Source: JBAWAP01 sp049589355
Lineage (GTDB): Bacteria > Chloroflexota > Anaerolineae > VGOG01
Assembly: GCA_049589355.1 (NCBI GenBank)
Contig: JBAWAP010000269.1
Coordinates: 1-39,585 of the forward strand
Direction of reading: 5' to 3'
Length of the DNA stretch: 39,585 nucleotides
Under the pieces are notes generated by a model that was not told the origin of the DNA, ran no database searches, and worked only from the letters and a program-made list of their open reading frames with translations. The position numbers and the translations under genes were made by a program. How positions within the stretch are numbered: the stretch's first letter is position 1; each line of letters begins with the position of its first letter. Shown here one piece after another: positions 31,810-39,561 of this stretch.

Positions 31810-32493
31810 ATGGAACACATCTTACTTGGGGTTCTTGCTTTCCTGATCGCTTTCTTCTTCGATCTAGCAGCCATAAAACACATCCCTTGCCTCAAGCAGA
31901 TCATCGGGCTAGCCGCTGCCTTCCTGTTCGGCTACTCTCTGGTGATGGTTGCCCTGCACCCAGTCAAGCTGCAGATGCCGTCCCTGCTCTCTTACGCGGG
32001 CTGGCTTTTCCTTATCATCTCGGCCTTTCTGCTTGTCTATTCTCTCTTTTTGGAGATCCCTTTTCAGGAGACCTATACCGCCACTGGGGTGGGGGATGAG
32101 CTAGTGAAGACGGGCACCTATGCTCTGGTTCGTCATCCAGGCGTCCTCTGGCTTGCTCTCTTTCTTTTGGCCCTCGTTTTGGTCTCCAGGTCGAGGCTGC
32201 TCTCGGTCGCTGCGCCGGTATGGATTTTCATGGATGTGCTATATGTGTGGGTGGAGGAGAGGTTTTTCTTGGGGAGGATTTTTCCAGGCTACGAGCAATA
32301 CAGGAAAGAAACGCCCATGCTGGTTCCAACGCCAGCAAGCATCGTCCGGTGCTGGCGATCGGTCAGAAATAGGAGGAGATTAGGGGAAGGTGACTACTCA
32401 GGCTGTCATTGCGAGCGAAGCGAAGCAATCCCCAAGCCGCAAGGAGAAGATTGCTTCGTCGCAAAAAACGCTCCTCGCAATGACACGGGCTGA
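31810..32493 (+). CDS. Isoprenylcysteine/phospholipid methyltransferase-like membrane protein
   Basis: 227 aa from ATG 31810 (an open extension to 31729 has no ribosome site). It has four or five transmembrane helices, with GTYALVRHPGVLW and the C-terminal EERFFLGRIFPGYEQYRKETPMLVP, the SAM-binding pattern of PEMT/ICMT membrane methyltransferases. The substrate (a lipid, quinone or isoprenoid) is not known. The last ~30 residues (CHCERSEAIPKPQGEDCF and on) come from a GTCATTGCGAG repeat inserted over the original stop. It is preceded by an attenuator-like leader. Confidence 0.82.
   Translation: MEHILLGVLAFLIAFFFDLAAIKHIPCLKQIIGLAAAFLFGYSLVMVALHPVKLQMPSLLSYAGWLFLIISAFLLVYSLFLEIPFQETYTATGVGDELVKTGTYALVRHPGVLWLALFLLALVLVSRSRLLSVAAPVWIFMDVLYVWVEERFFLGRIFPGYEQYRKETPMLVPTPASIVRCWRSVRNRRRLGEGDYSGCHCERSEAIPKPQGEDCFVAKNAPRNDTG
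32405..32484. repeat. GTCATTGCGAG palindromic element, copy 2
   Basis: Ends GTCATTGCGAG (32405-32415) and CTCGCAATGAC (32474-32484), with inner GAAGCAATC / GATTGCTTC; 80 bp. It is read in frame as the C-terminal tail of the preceding methyltransferase-like gene. Related to 21842-21920. Confidence 0.88.
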
Positions 32494-32637
32494 GCAGTTA
32501 CAGGGGAACAATTTTAAGGATAGGGGGAAAGAAAGGCTTGGTATAGGTGCTTCTGCAGATCGTTTAGATTAAACGGGATGCGGAGCGTCCTGAGCTTGTA
32601 GGCTCGGCAAGGGGTGGCTGATTTTTCTAGGCGGTTA

Positions 32638-33123
32638 TTACGGGTGGGTGTGAAACTGGCCGGTGAAGTCCACGGTGAATACCAAACCCGCATTGCCGGT
32701 GTATTTGCCCTTCCCTTGGAGGTCTTGGTAGGCACCAGTACCTTCTTTGTGCAGAACCTTAAACTCCCCCCAGACGGTTTCGGAGTCAGCCTTGCCGTTG
32801 AATCGAATTATCGCCTCGCCCTCAGCGGTGGTGATGGTCATGATTCCGTGGTTCTTGCCCTTTCCAGAGCCTTCCCCGGTAGAAGGGTCCAGATCGACTT
32901 CGCCCCATTCTTCGAAGGTGAATGTTCCCGTGAAATATCCACTGACGGCTCCTAGAGCCGTTAGGTGGAACTTGGTGCGGCCGTTCGGTAGCGTTTCCCA
33001 CTCGTAGAAAGTGGTGTAACCTGTTATGCTAAATGTTGCTGGCTCCGGCTTAGAGGCCGAGGCGACGCCTGTAAGGGCCAGAAGCATAGCAAGGACACAA
33101 ACCAGTATTGTTAGCTTTTTCAT
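32638..33123 (-). CDS. Secreted beta-barrel-like protein of unknown function
   Basis: 161 aa from ATG 33123, seven bases after AAGGAGG; a longer frame to 33174 lacks support. A Sec signal peptide (KK, hydrophobic core, cleavage near ASA-SKP) precedes a domain rich in alternating beta strands (FSITGYTTFYEW, GYFTGTFTFEEWGEV, YTGNAGLVFTVDFTGQFHTHP), which resembles DUF3224/allene-oxide-cyclase-like barrels, though I am not sure. It is driven by a promoter closely related to the one preceding the c-di-GMP riboswitch at 39440, so it probably belongs to the regulon of the NarL-type system nearby. Confidence 0.75.
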   Translation of the reverse strand: MKKLTILVCVLAMLLALTGVASASKPEPATFSITGYTTFYEWETLPNGRTKFHLTALGAVSGYFTGTFTFEEWGEVDLDPSTGEGSGKGKNHGIMTITTAEGEAIIRFNGKADSETVWGEFKVLHKEGTGAYQDLQGKGKYTGNAGLVFTVDFTGQFHTHP

Positions 33124-33233
33124 TTTTATCCTCCTTAAAAAATTAGCCTTTCTTTCCCCGAAAGATAATACCATAAATAGATTGTGATCTCTATCGTTGC
33201 TTGGGTAACATGAACTGCATAGCTCCTAACTAT

Positions 33234-33301
33234 AGTTTACAAGCTTTTGTCCGACCTGTCTATACTTAGACCTAAGTAGTTTTTGCATTTACACCTAAGT
33301 A
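33234..33301 (-). promoter_or_regulatory. Promoter with 7-2-7 inverted-repeat operator, copy A
   Basis: On the minus strand, TAGACA (33257-33262) and TAAACT (33234-33239) are spaced by 17 bp. Directly upstream lies the perfect 7-2-7 palindrome TACTTAG-GT-CTAAGTA (33263-33278). A second half-site, TACTTAGGTGTAA, starts 23 bp further up (to 33301). The 68-nt block aligns without gaps to 39320-39387 (50 identical positions). The 7-2-7 geometry is that of NarL-family sites. A possible second promoter, TAGAGA-N17-TATTAT, lies closer to the gene. Confidence 0.8.
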
Positions 33302-33334
33302 GTTTTGCAGGGCAAGGGAGATCTGGGAGAACTA

Positions 33335-34060
33335 ATGACAATAGAAAAAGGGGCCGTAGAAGCCTTCAAGGCCTGGGCAGTCACCTATGACAAGACGGTG
33401 AGCAAGGAACTGGAAAGATACGCTGGAATCACTCACCAAGGGGTGCTCGACCGTCTGCTTCAACTGGCACAGCTCAAGAATGGCAACTCAGTACTTGATG
33501 TGGGGACGGGAACTGGCTGGGTGGCTATCCGATGTGCCCTTGAGATGGAAGAGGGGCAGATCATTGGTGTGGATATTACTCCTGAGATGCTGGCCCAGGC
33601 TGCCCTCAATGCCGAGAACGTGAGAGTGAAAGAGAGAATCCAATTTGCCTTGGCTTCGGCTATGAGCCTTCCTTACCCTGATGATGAGTTCGAGGTCGTG
33701 TTGTCCTCCATTGCTTTGCACCACACCAAAGTCGGTCAGTCCTTAGAAGAAATGGTGCGCGTATTGAAGCCCGGCGGGCGCATTGCTATTGCTGATATGG
33801 GAGCGCCCCCCGCTTGGCGGTCGGCCCCGATATCTTGGCTCATGTTGCTTCTCACTCGGGCCTACAAGTTGACTGGGAACCCAACAGCAAAGGCCGATGC
33901 CGAGGCCTTCCAGCAGACGTACACCGCTGAGGAGTGGAGAAGCTTGTTAGCGGCGAAGGGGCTGAAAAGAGTGCAAGTCACAGCCATCCTTCGTCCTGGC
34001 CAGCGCATCTATCCCTGCGTTATCTTAGCCAGCGGCGAGAAGGGGGATACTATGGGCTAA
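33335..34060 (+). CDS. UbiE/MenG-like SAM-dependent methyltransferase
   Basis: 241 aa. SVLDVGTGTGWVAI is motif I, IIGVDITPEML the ribose-binding acidic segment, DEFEVVLSSIALHH motif IV, and VRVLKPGGRIAIADMG the post-motif region, a pattern typical of the UbiE/MenG-like Methyltransf_11 group. The substrate is unknown. ATG 33335 is preceded by GGGAGA; a TTG start at 33305 is less likely. The divergent regulatory region upstream contains the NarL-type sites. The GH3 gene follows after ~55 bp, suggesting a two-gene pathway. Confidence 0.86.
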   Translation: MTIEKGAVEAFKAWAVTYDKTVSKELERYAGITHQGVLDRLLQLAQLKNGNSVLDVGTGTGWVAIRCALEMEEGQIIGVDITPEMLAQAALNAENVRVKERIQFALASAMSLPYPDDEFEVVLSSIALHHTKVGQSLEEMVRVLKPGGRIAIADMGAPPAWRSAPISWLMLLLTRAYKLTGNPTAKADAEAFQQTYTAEEWRSLLAAKGLKRVQVTAILRPGQRIYPCVILASGEKGDTMG

Positions 34061-34114
34061 ATCGTCTGCAAGCTTGCCAATCTACAACACAACCAATCAA
34101 GGAGTTTGACAGCG

Positions 34115-35719
34115 ATGAACAAAGCTAGCGATCTGATAAAGCGGGGCCGGACGGACGAGGTCTGGAAGAAGCACTGTGGCTTCTTGGATCTCAGCTTGGA
34201 GGATTTCATGCATATCCAAGAGCGGCTCCTCATGGAACAGATGCGCCTCTTCGCCACCTGCGAGCTGGGAAGGAAGATCATGGGAGAAAAGGTGCCGACC
34301 AGTGTGGAGGAGTTTCAGCGGACGGTGCCCCTGACCGAATATGAGGATTACGAGCCGTATCTTTCAGGGAGGCGGGAGGATGTCCTGCCTCAGATGCCCT
34401 ATATTTGGGCCCATACCTCCGGCCGCTCAGGCAAGTACAAGTGGGTGCCTTACACAGAGCCAGCCTATGTTAAGATGGGCGAGCGTATCCTGGCTGTCAT
34501 CATCCTAGCCACGGCCCGCAAGAAGGGCGAGATACGCCTAGAAGAGGGCGATGTTCTACTTCAGAACACCCCCTCTCGCCCTTACGCTAGCGGTGTGGCC
34601 TTGATGAGCATGGCGGAGCTCTTCCGCTTCCACTTCGTTCCTTCCTTAGAGGAATCGGAAGACATGACCTTCCATGAGCGCATTGAGAAGAGCTTTCAGG
34701 TGGCTTTGGTGACGGGCATTGACGTTATTGGCTCCATTACCTCCGTGTTGGTCAAGATCGGCGAACGCTTCGCTGAAGGAGGAGGGAGTACTTCTTTATC
34801 CCGCCATCTCCTCCATCCCAAAGCCTTGTTGCGCTTGCTTCAAGCCCTTGTTCGTAGTAAGCTGGCTAGGAGGGCGCTGCTCCCCAAGGATCTCTGGCAG
34901 GTAAAAGGTGCGATTTGTGGAGGGACGGACACCTCTCTCTACAAAGACAAGATCATCCAATATTGGGGAGTAGTGCCCCAAGAGCAATATTCCTCCACCG
35001 AGACCGTGGGCACCTCAGCCGTGCAGGCGTGGAACAAGCAGGGGCTATTCTTCTTCCCTGATGTAGTCTTCTGGGAATTCATTCCGGAAGAGGAATGGAG
35101 CAGGAACCGACAAAGTCCTACCTACCAGCCCCGCACTGTGCTTCTGAACGAGGTGGAGCCTGGGCAGCGTTACGAGGTGGTGATCACCAGCTTCGATGGC
35201 GGGCCCTTCTTGCGTTACCGGATGCACGATTTGGTGCGCTTCCTCTCTCGAAGGGACGAGGAGGCAGACATAGATCTCCCCTCGATGGTTTTCACTGGCC
35301 GCTCCGATGATCTCATTGACCTGGCTGGCTTCACTGGACTTATGGACGAGCCACTGGTCTGGAAAGCAATCCATGAGACAGGCATCGCCTACATGGATTG
35401 GACTATCCGCAAGGAGGTGGGTGAGGGTGGAGCTTTACTCCATCTCTATATCGAATTGAAGGATGATGTGGCGGTGGATATGATCCGGCAATCGGTCCAT
35501 GAGAATCTCAAGGCTCTTAATCCATTTTACGCTGACCTCGAATCAATGCTAGAGGTGCAGCCCTTAAAAGTGAGCCGCCTGGCCTATGGCACTTTCCAAG
35601 CCTATCTTATGGAAAAGCAAGCAACTGGCGCTGACCTAGCGCATGTGAAGCCGCCACACATGAATCCTTCCGATGAGATCATCAGTGATCTCTTGCGACT
35701 AAGCAAGCAAGTCGCTTGA
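34115..35719 (+). CDS. GH3-family acyl-acid-amido synthetase-like protein
   Basis: 534 aa, close to the usual length of GH3 proteins. EEFQRTVPLTEYEDYEPYL is a typical N-terminal block, WAHTSGRSGKYKWVPYTE the ATP-binding (P-loop-like) motif, YSSTEt-type YSSTETVGTSAV the adenylation motif, and YRMHDLVRF / FTGRSDDLIDLAGF the later nucleotide-binding and hinge parts. Plant members conjugate amino acids to auxin or jasmonate through an acyl-AMP; bacterial substrates are largely unknown. The start is ATG 34115, ten bases after AAGGAG. It sits between a methyltransferase and a two-component system and its stop is 17 bp from the kinase start. Confidence 0.9.
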   Translation: MNKASDLIKRGRTDEVWKKHCGFLDLSLEDFMHIQERLLMEQMRLFATCELGRKIMGEKVPTSVEEFQRTVPLTEYEDYEPYLSGRREDVLPQMPYIWAHTSGRSGKYKWVPYTEPAYVKMGERILAVIILATARKKGEIRLEEGDVLLQNTPSRPYASGVALMSMAELFRFHFVPSLEESEDMTFHERIEKSFQVALVTGIDVIGSITSVLVKIGERFAEGGGSTSLSRHLLHPKALLRLLQALVRSKLARRALLPKDLWQVKGAICGGTDTSLYKDKIIQYWGVVPQEQYSSTETVGTSAVQAWNKQGLFFFPDVVFWEFIPEEEWSRNRQSPTYQPRTVLLNEVEPGQRYEVVITSFDGGPFLRYRMHDLVRFLSRRDEEADIDLPSMVFTGRSDDLIDLAGFTGLMDEPLVWKAIHETGIAYMDWTIRKEVGEGGALLHLYIELKDDVAVDMIRQSVHENLKALNPFYADLESMLEVQPLKVSRLAYGTFQAYLMEKQATGADLAHVKPPHMNPSDEIISDLLRLSKQVA

Positions 35720-35736
35720 GCGAGGAGGTATCGCAA

Positions 35737-38460
35737 GTGTACTGGGGTATCCCCACCACAATCCCTTTGATAGCTTTGGCCTGCTATGCGGCTTTGCTGT
35801 TCATCACCGCCAGGCAAGGCTTTGACAGAAGAATAAACCGCTTCTTCGCTCTATATCTTCTGAGCATGCTGGTCTGGAGTTTCGGGGCATTCATGATGTA
35901 CGTTGATGCCCCCAATGCCCTTTTCTGGAACAAAGTCATGCTTAGCGGGTTTGTAGGGATGCCCATGGCCTTCTTTGGCTTTATACGGTCCTTTCTGTTA
36001 GTGAAAGGACGATCATGGTGGCTATATTTGGGATTCATTTCCTCCATTGTTCTTCTGGGTATCAATGCTCGGGGCTATCTGACGGAATACGCGCATGTCA
36101 CAGAAGAGGGCTTGATCCTATACCAATTTGGGCCAGCAGTTCCCCTACTCGGGGGCTACTTCATGTTCTTGATTGGTTTTTCCGCGCTGGACTTAATGCG
36201 GGGGTATAGGCAGACAACGGATTCCATCGAACGCAACAGGATGAAATACGCTCTCCTAGGGGTAAGCGCGATTGTGCTGGGAGGCGTCACCAACGTCGCC
36301 CCCGCCTTAGGGGCGTATCCCATTGACATCGCCGCCAATGTCATCAATGCCCTGCTGCTGGCCTACGCTATCTTCCGTTATCGTCTCCTGGACATCACCG
36401 TCGTCGTCCGCAAAGGGCTGCTCTACTCCATCCCCACCGTCATTATTGGCGCTGGCTACTTCCTTATCATTTCCCTCGTCATGAGGCTGTTTCATGCCTT
36501 TGCAGGACCTCAGATTCTCCTTCTCTCCCTCCTTGTGGCTGTCATAACCGCTGTGGTTGCTCAACCCCTGCGGGATAGGGCTCAACTATGGGTTGACAGG
36601 CTTTTCTTCCGCGAGAAGTACGACTCCAGCCTGATGCTCCAAAGGCTCAGCGGCGCGGCAGCCTCCGTCCTCGACCTCGACAGGCTGACGAACATGATCT
36701 TGGACGAGGTGACTACGACCATGCATATCGAGAGGGCGGCTTTCTTCCTCAAACGGGATGAAAGCGGAGAATCCCGCTCGATAGCCCAAAGGGGACTGGA
36801 TCAGAACGCCGACTTGAGACTGAGAAAAGACCATCCCATCGTGGATTGGCTGTCCAGCCACGAACACGCCCTGACCAGTCATGATGTGGACATGATGCCG
36901 CAGTTCAAGGCCCTCTGGGGAGAGGAGAGGGAGGATTTGGAGAGGATGGGGGCAGAGCTCTTCATCCCCCTGAAGGCCAAGGGTGAGTTGGTGGGGATCT
37001 TCGCTGTGGGCCCGAAACTCTCGGAGGAGATTTACTCGCAAGACGATCAACTCACCCTGACCACGCTAGCTAACCAGACGGCGGTGGCCATCGAGAACGC
37101 ACGGCTCTACTGGGAACTGGAAGGGGCGCTGAAGGAGCTGCGAAAAGCACACGACGAGTTAGAAAGACGGGTTGAGGAACGGACCGCAGAGTTGGCAAGA
37201 GCCAACGAGGCACTCCAAGCTGAAATCACCGAGCGCAGGCGGGCAGAGGAGGTGATCCAACAGCGCCATCGAGAACTGGCCACCCTGCTGGAGGCCAGCC
37301 AACGGCTAGCCAGCCACCAGCTCGACCTGGATGAATTGCTGGGCGACATAGCTCGCTCCATCGTGAAGACGCTGCCGGCTGCCGAAGCCTCTTCGCTGTG
37401 GCTCTACGACGAACGGCGGAATGAGCTGGTCGTCCGCGCCTGGGCTGGCTATGACGCCGAGGCTATCTCAGGGCTGGCGCTGTCGCCTGACAATAGCCTG
37501 GTGGGACTTGTGTACCATAGCTGCAAGCCGCATATCATAGACGACGTCGCTAGCGAGCCCACCTTTGAGGTCTTGGACCGCCCAGGCCTCGATGCCGTGC
37601 GCTCGGCGCTCGGTGTGCCTCTGCTAGTCGAGGGCTGGTCCATTGGCGCCCTGTCTGCAGATAACTTTTCGCGCCCGAAAGCCTTTGACGAGAATGATTT
37701 GCGTTTGCTCCAGTCGCTGGCCGCCCAGGCGGCAGTTGCTATTCAAAACGCCCATCTGTTCGAGCAGGTGCGTGCTGGACGCGAGCGGTTGCAGGCCCTC
37801 TCCCGCCGACTGGTGGAAGTGCAGGAGGCTGAGCGCCGTCATACCGCTCTCGAACTCCATGACGAGGTCGGCCAGATCCTGACCGGGCTCAAACTCACCC
37901 TGGAAGCGAGCACGCGCTTACCGGCTGACAAGACCAGGGCCAGCCTGAACGAAGCGAAGGCATTGCTCAATGAACTTATTATGCGGGTGGACGATCTGTC
38001 CCTCGATCTACGACCGGCCATACTGGACGACCTGGGTTTGCTGGCCGCACTGCTGTGGCATCTCGAGCGTTATACTGCTCAGACCAATGTGCGCGTGACC
38101 TTCCGGCACACCGGGCTGGAGGGACGGCGTTTTGCGCCGGAAGTCGAAACGGCCGCCTACCGCATTGTGCAAGAAGCGCTGACCAACGTCGCCCGCCACG
38201 CCGACGTGAGCGAGGCGACGGTGCGCGCCTGGGCTGACCAGGATGTACTTGCCGTGCAGATCGAAGACCAGGGAGCCGGCTTTGACCCCGAAGCTACGCT
38301 GGCTGCCGGCGACACCACTGGCGTGGCCGGGATGCGCGATCGAGCTGTTTTGTTGGGCGGTAAACTGACGGTTGAGTCGGCCCCAGGAACCGGTACCCGT
38401 TTGATGGCCGAATTCCCCCTGGGCCCCCACCTGCTCGAAAGGAGGGAGGTGGAGAGATGA
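35737..38460 (+). CDS. Membrane sensor histidine kinase with two GAF domains (NarL-type partner)
   Basis: 907 aa from GTG 35737, seven bases after GAGGAGGT; a TTG at 35716 lies before that box. Seven or eight transmembrane helices occupy residues ~1-270, followed by a GAF domain (~310-460), a coiled coil rich in E/R/A (~465-530), a second GAF domain (~535-690), HisKA_3 with ELHDEVGQ (His708) and HATPase_c (EALTNVARHA, IEDQGAGFDP). This is the NarX/DegS class of kinase. The membrane module resembles 7TM sensors and the ligand is unknown. It overlaps its regulator gene by four bases (ATGA). Confidence 0.94.
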   Translation: MYWGIPTTIPLIALACYAALLFITARQGFDRRINRFFALYLLSMLVWSFGAFMMYVDAPNALFWNKVMLSGFVGMPMAFFGFIRSFLLVKGRSWWLYLGFISSIVLLGINARGYLTEYAHVTEEGLILYQFGPAVPLLGGYFMFLIGFSALDLMRGYRQTTDSIERNRMKYALLGVSAIVLGGVTNVAPALGAYPIDIAANVINALLLAYAIFRYRLLDITVVVRKGLLYSIPTVIIGAGYFLIISLVMRLFHAFAGPQILLLSLLVAVITAVVAQPLRDRAQLWVDRLFFREKYDSSLMLQRLSGAAASVLDLDRLTNMILDEVTTTMHIERAAFFLKRDESGESRSIAQRGLDQNADLRLRKDHPIVDWLSSHEHALTSHDVDMMPQFKALWGEEREDLERMGAELFIPLKAKGELVGIFAVGPKLSEEIYSQDDQLTLTTLANQTAVAIENARLYWELEGALKELRKAHDELERRVEERTAELARANEALQAEITERRRAEEVIQQRHRELATLLEASQRLASHQLDLDELLGDIARSIVKTLPAAEASSLWLYDERRNELVVRAWAGYDAEAISGLALSPDNSLVGLVYHSCKPHIIDDVASEPTFEVLDRPGLDAVRSALGVPLLVEGWSIGALSADNFSRPKAFDENDLRLLQSLAAQAAVAIQNAHLFEQVRAGRERLQALSRRLVEVQEAERRHTALELHDEVGQILTGLKLTLEASTRLPADKTRASLNEAKALLNELIMRVDDLSLDLRPAILDDLGLLAALLWHLERYTAQTNVRVTFRHTGLEGRRFAPEVETAAYRIVQEALTNVARHADVSEATVRAWADQDVLAVQIEDQGAGFDPEATLAAGDTTGVAGMRDRAVLLGGKLTVESAPGTGTRLMAEFPLGPHLLERREVER

Positions 38461-39113
38461 GCATGATGACAATCGTGCTGGCGGATGACCATCACGTCGT
38501 CCGGCAGGGCTTGCGGACCTTGTTGGAGAGCGAGCCCGATTTTCGTGTTGTCGGTGAGGCGGGCGATGGGCTGGAGGCAGTTCAACTGGTCGAACGTCTG
38601 CAGCCAGATGTACTTGTTCTCGACCTGATGATGCCGAGCTTGAACGGCCTGGAGGTCACACGACAAGTCAGTGAGCGTTCACCGCAGACACGTGTCGTCA
38701 TCCTCTCCATGCATTCCAGCGAGGCCTACGTGCTGGAGGCGTTGAGACACGGAGCAGTCGGTTACGTTCTCAAAGCTTCTAGCGCAGCCGATCTAATCAA
38801 GGCGGTGCGCGAGGTGACTGCCGGCCGGCACTACCTCAGCCCGCCGCTTTCCGAGCACGCCATCGCGGCCTACGTACAAAAGGCCAAAGATGCCACGCTT
38901 GACAAGTATGAGACGCTCACAACCCGCGAGCGGGAGGTGTTGCATCTGGCAGCCGAGGGTTACAGCAACCGTGAAATCGCCGAACGGCTGTCTATCAGCC
39001 CATATACTGCCATGACCCACCGTGCTAACCTGATGCGCAAACTGGACCTGCATAGCCAGACCGACCTGGTCCGTTACGCCCTACAGCGAGGGATAATACC
39101 GATGGAGGATTGA
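38457..39113 (+). CDS. NarL/FixJ-family response regulator
   Basis: 218 aa. The receiver has ADDH at residues 9-12, phospho-acceptor Asp56 (VLDLMMPSLNG) and a Lys in YVLKASSA. The C-terminal LuxR-type helix-turn-helix reads TTREREVLHLAAEGYSNREIAERLSISPYT. It overlaps the kinase gene by ATGA and is followed by a terminator. Genes of this family bind paired heptamers, and two such sites with identical promoter spacing lie at 33263-33301 and 39320-39358, so this regulator is the first candidate to bind them. Confidence 0.95.
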   Translation: MSMMTIVLADDHHVVRQGLRTLLESEPDFRVVGEAGDGLEAVQLVERLQPDVLVLDLMMPSLNGLEVTRQVSERSPQTRVVILSMHSSEAYVLEALRHGAVGYVLKASSAADLIKAVREVTAGRHYLSPPLSEHAIAAYVQKAKDATLDKYETLTTREREVLHLAAEGYSNREIAERLSISPYTAMTHRANLMRKLDLHSQTDLVRYALQRGIIPMED

Positions 39114-39230
39114 GAGAGCAGAGAAGCAGGGATGTAAGGGAGCTAAAGAGCGCAGCAGCAGGGGAGAAGTAGAGAGACCAGTGACTCCTGCACCTCTGCC
39201 GCCCTGCTCCGCTGCCCCGTTTCACCCCAG
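39111..39230. repeat. Purine-rich / pyrimidine-rich word repeat after regulator gene
   Basis: AGCAGAGAAGCAGGG, CAGCAGGGGAG and GTAGAGAGA words are followed by their pyrimidine counterparts (CTCCTGCACCTCTGCC, CCCTGCTCCGCTGCCCC), giving overlapping complementary blocks. It is the longest of the locus-specific word repeats in this window. Confidence 0.55.
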
Positions 39231-39260
39231 TACCCCCATACCCATGCACTCCTCCCCCCC

Positions 39261-39291
39261 AGGCCCCGTACTAAGACTACGGGGCCTTTTT
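39261..39291 (+). terminator. Intrinsic terminator of the kinase/regulator operon
   Basis: AGGCCCCGTA (39261-39270) pairs perfectly with TACGGGGCCT (39278-39287) across a 7-base loop, followed by TTTTT. It ends the unit starting at or before 35737. Confidence 0.92.
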
Positions 39292-39319
39292 GTATTACAT
39301 AGCGTACGCGGATAGGGAT

Positions 39320-39387
39320 TACGTAGGTGTAAGGATGGAAAATACTTAGGTCTAGGGATAGACAAGCCAGGCAAAGGTGTGTAAAAT
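39320..39387 (+). promoter_or_regulatory. Promoter with NarL-like sites, copy B
   Basis: TAGACA (39359-39364) and TAAAAT (39382-39387) are spaced by 17 bp. TACTTAGGTCTAGGGA (39343-39358) abuts the -35, and TACGTAGGTGTAA (39320-39332) lies 23 bp further upstream, the same layout as copy A at 33234-33301. The first half-site is exact, the second degenerate. It starts the transcript carrying the c-di-GMP riboswitch. Confidence 0.8.
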
Positions 39388-39439
39388 GTATATTGGATTG
39401 TAGCACATGGTACCGCAACAACGGTAGAGATCGCGAGCG

Positions 39440-39525
39440 AAAAGGCAAACCCATCGAGAGGTGGGGACGCAAAGCCACGGGTCCTCGGCTCAACTTAAGG
39501 AGCAAGGATAGCCAGGTTGCCGACT
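39440..39525 (+). ncRNA. Cyclic di-GMP-I (GEMM-I) riboswitch
   Basis: GGCAAACC (39444-39451), a CCATC-GAGA-GGTGG stem with a GNRA loop, the hallmark GGGACGCAAAGCC (39463-39475), and GATAGCCAGGTTGCC (39507-39521) match the GEMM-I aptamer in order and spacing. The last segment pairs with GGCAAACC to form P1. G precedes CAAACC at the position that favours c-di-GMP over cGAMP in this class. The regulated gene lies beyond the right edge. Confidence 0.92.
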
Positions 39526-39561
39526 CAGCGGGATAGAGTCAGTAACCCGGCTTTTTGTTTT
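39510..39561 (+). terminator. Riboswitch expression-platform terminator
   Basis: AGCCAGGTTGCCGACT (39510-39525) pairs with AGTCAGTAACCCGGCT (39537-39552), with two mismatches and one wobble, followed by TTTTTGTTTT. The 5' arm contains the 3' half of aptamer P1, so ligand-bound aptamer and terminator exclude each other. This predicts that c-di-GMP turns the downstream gene on. Confidence 0.85.

Noticed and set aside
33124..33233. Second c-di-GMP riboswitch in the leader of the secreted protein gene
   Set aside because: The promoter and a short CAACGATAGAGATC segment resemble the 39400 region, but the GGGACGCAAAGCC core and P1 strands are absent.
33263..33301. Tandem CTAAGTAG units as a CRISPR or phage attachment site
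   Set aside because: Only two short units 23 bp apart, and the same layout recurs with a matched -35/-10 at 39320-39387, so a regulatory reading fits better.
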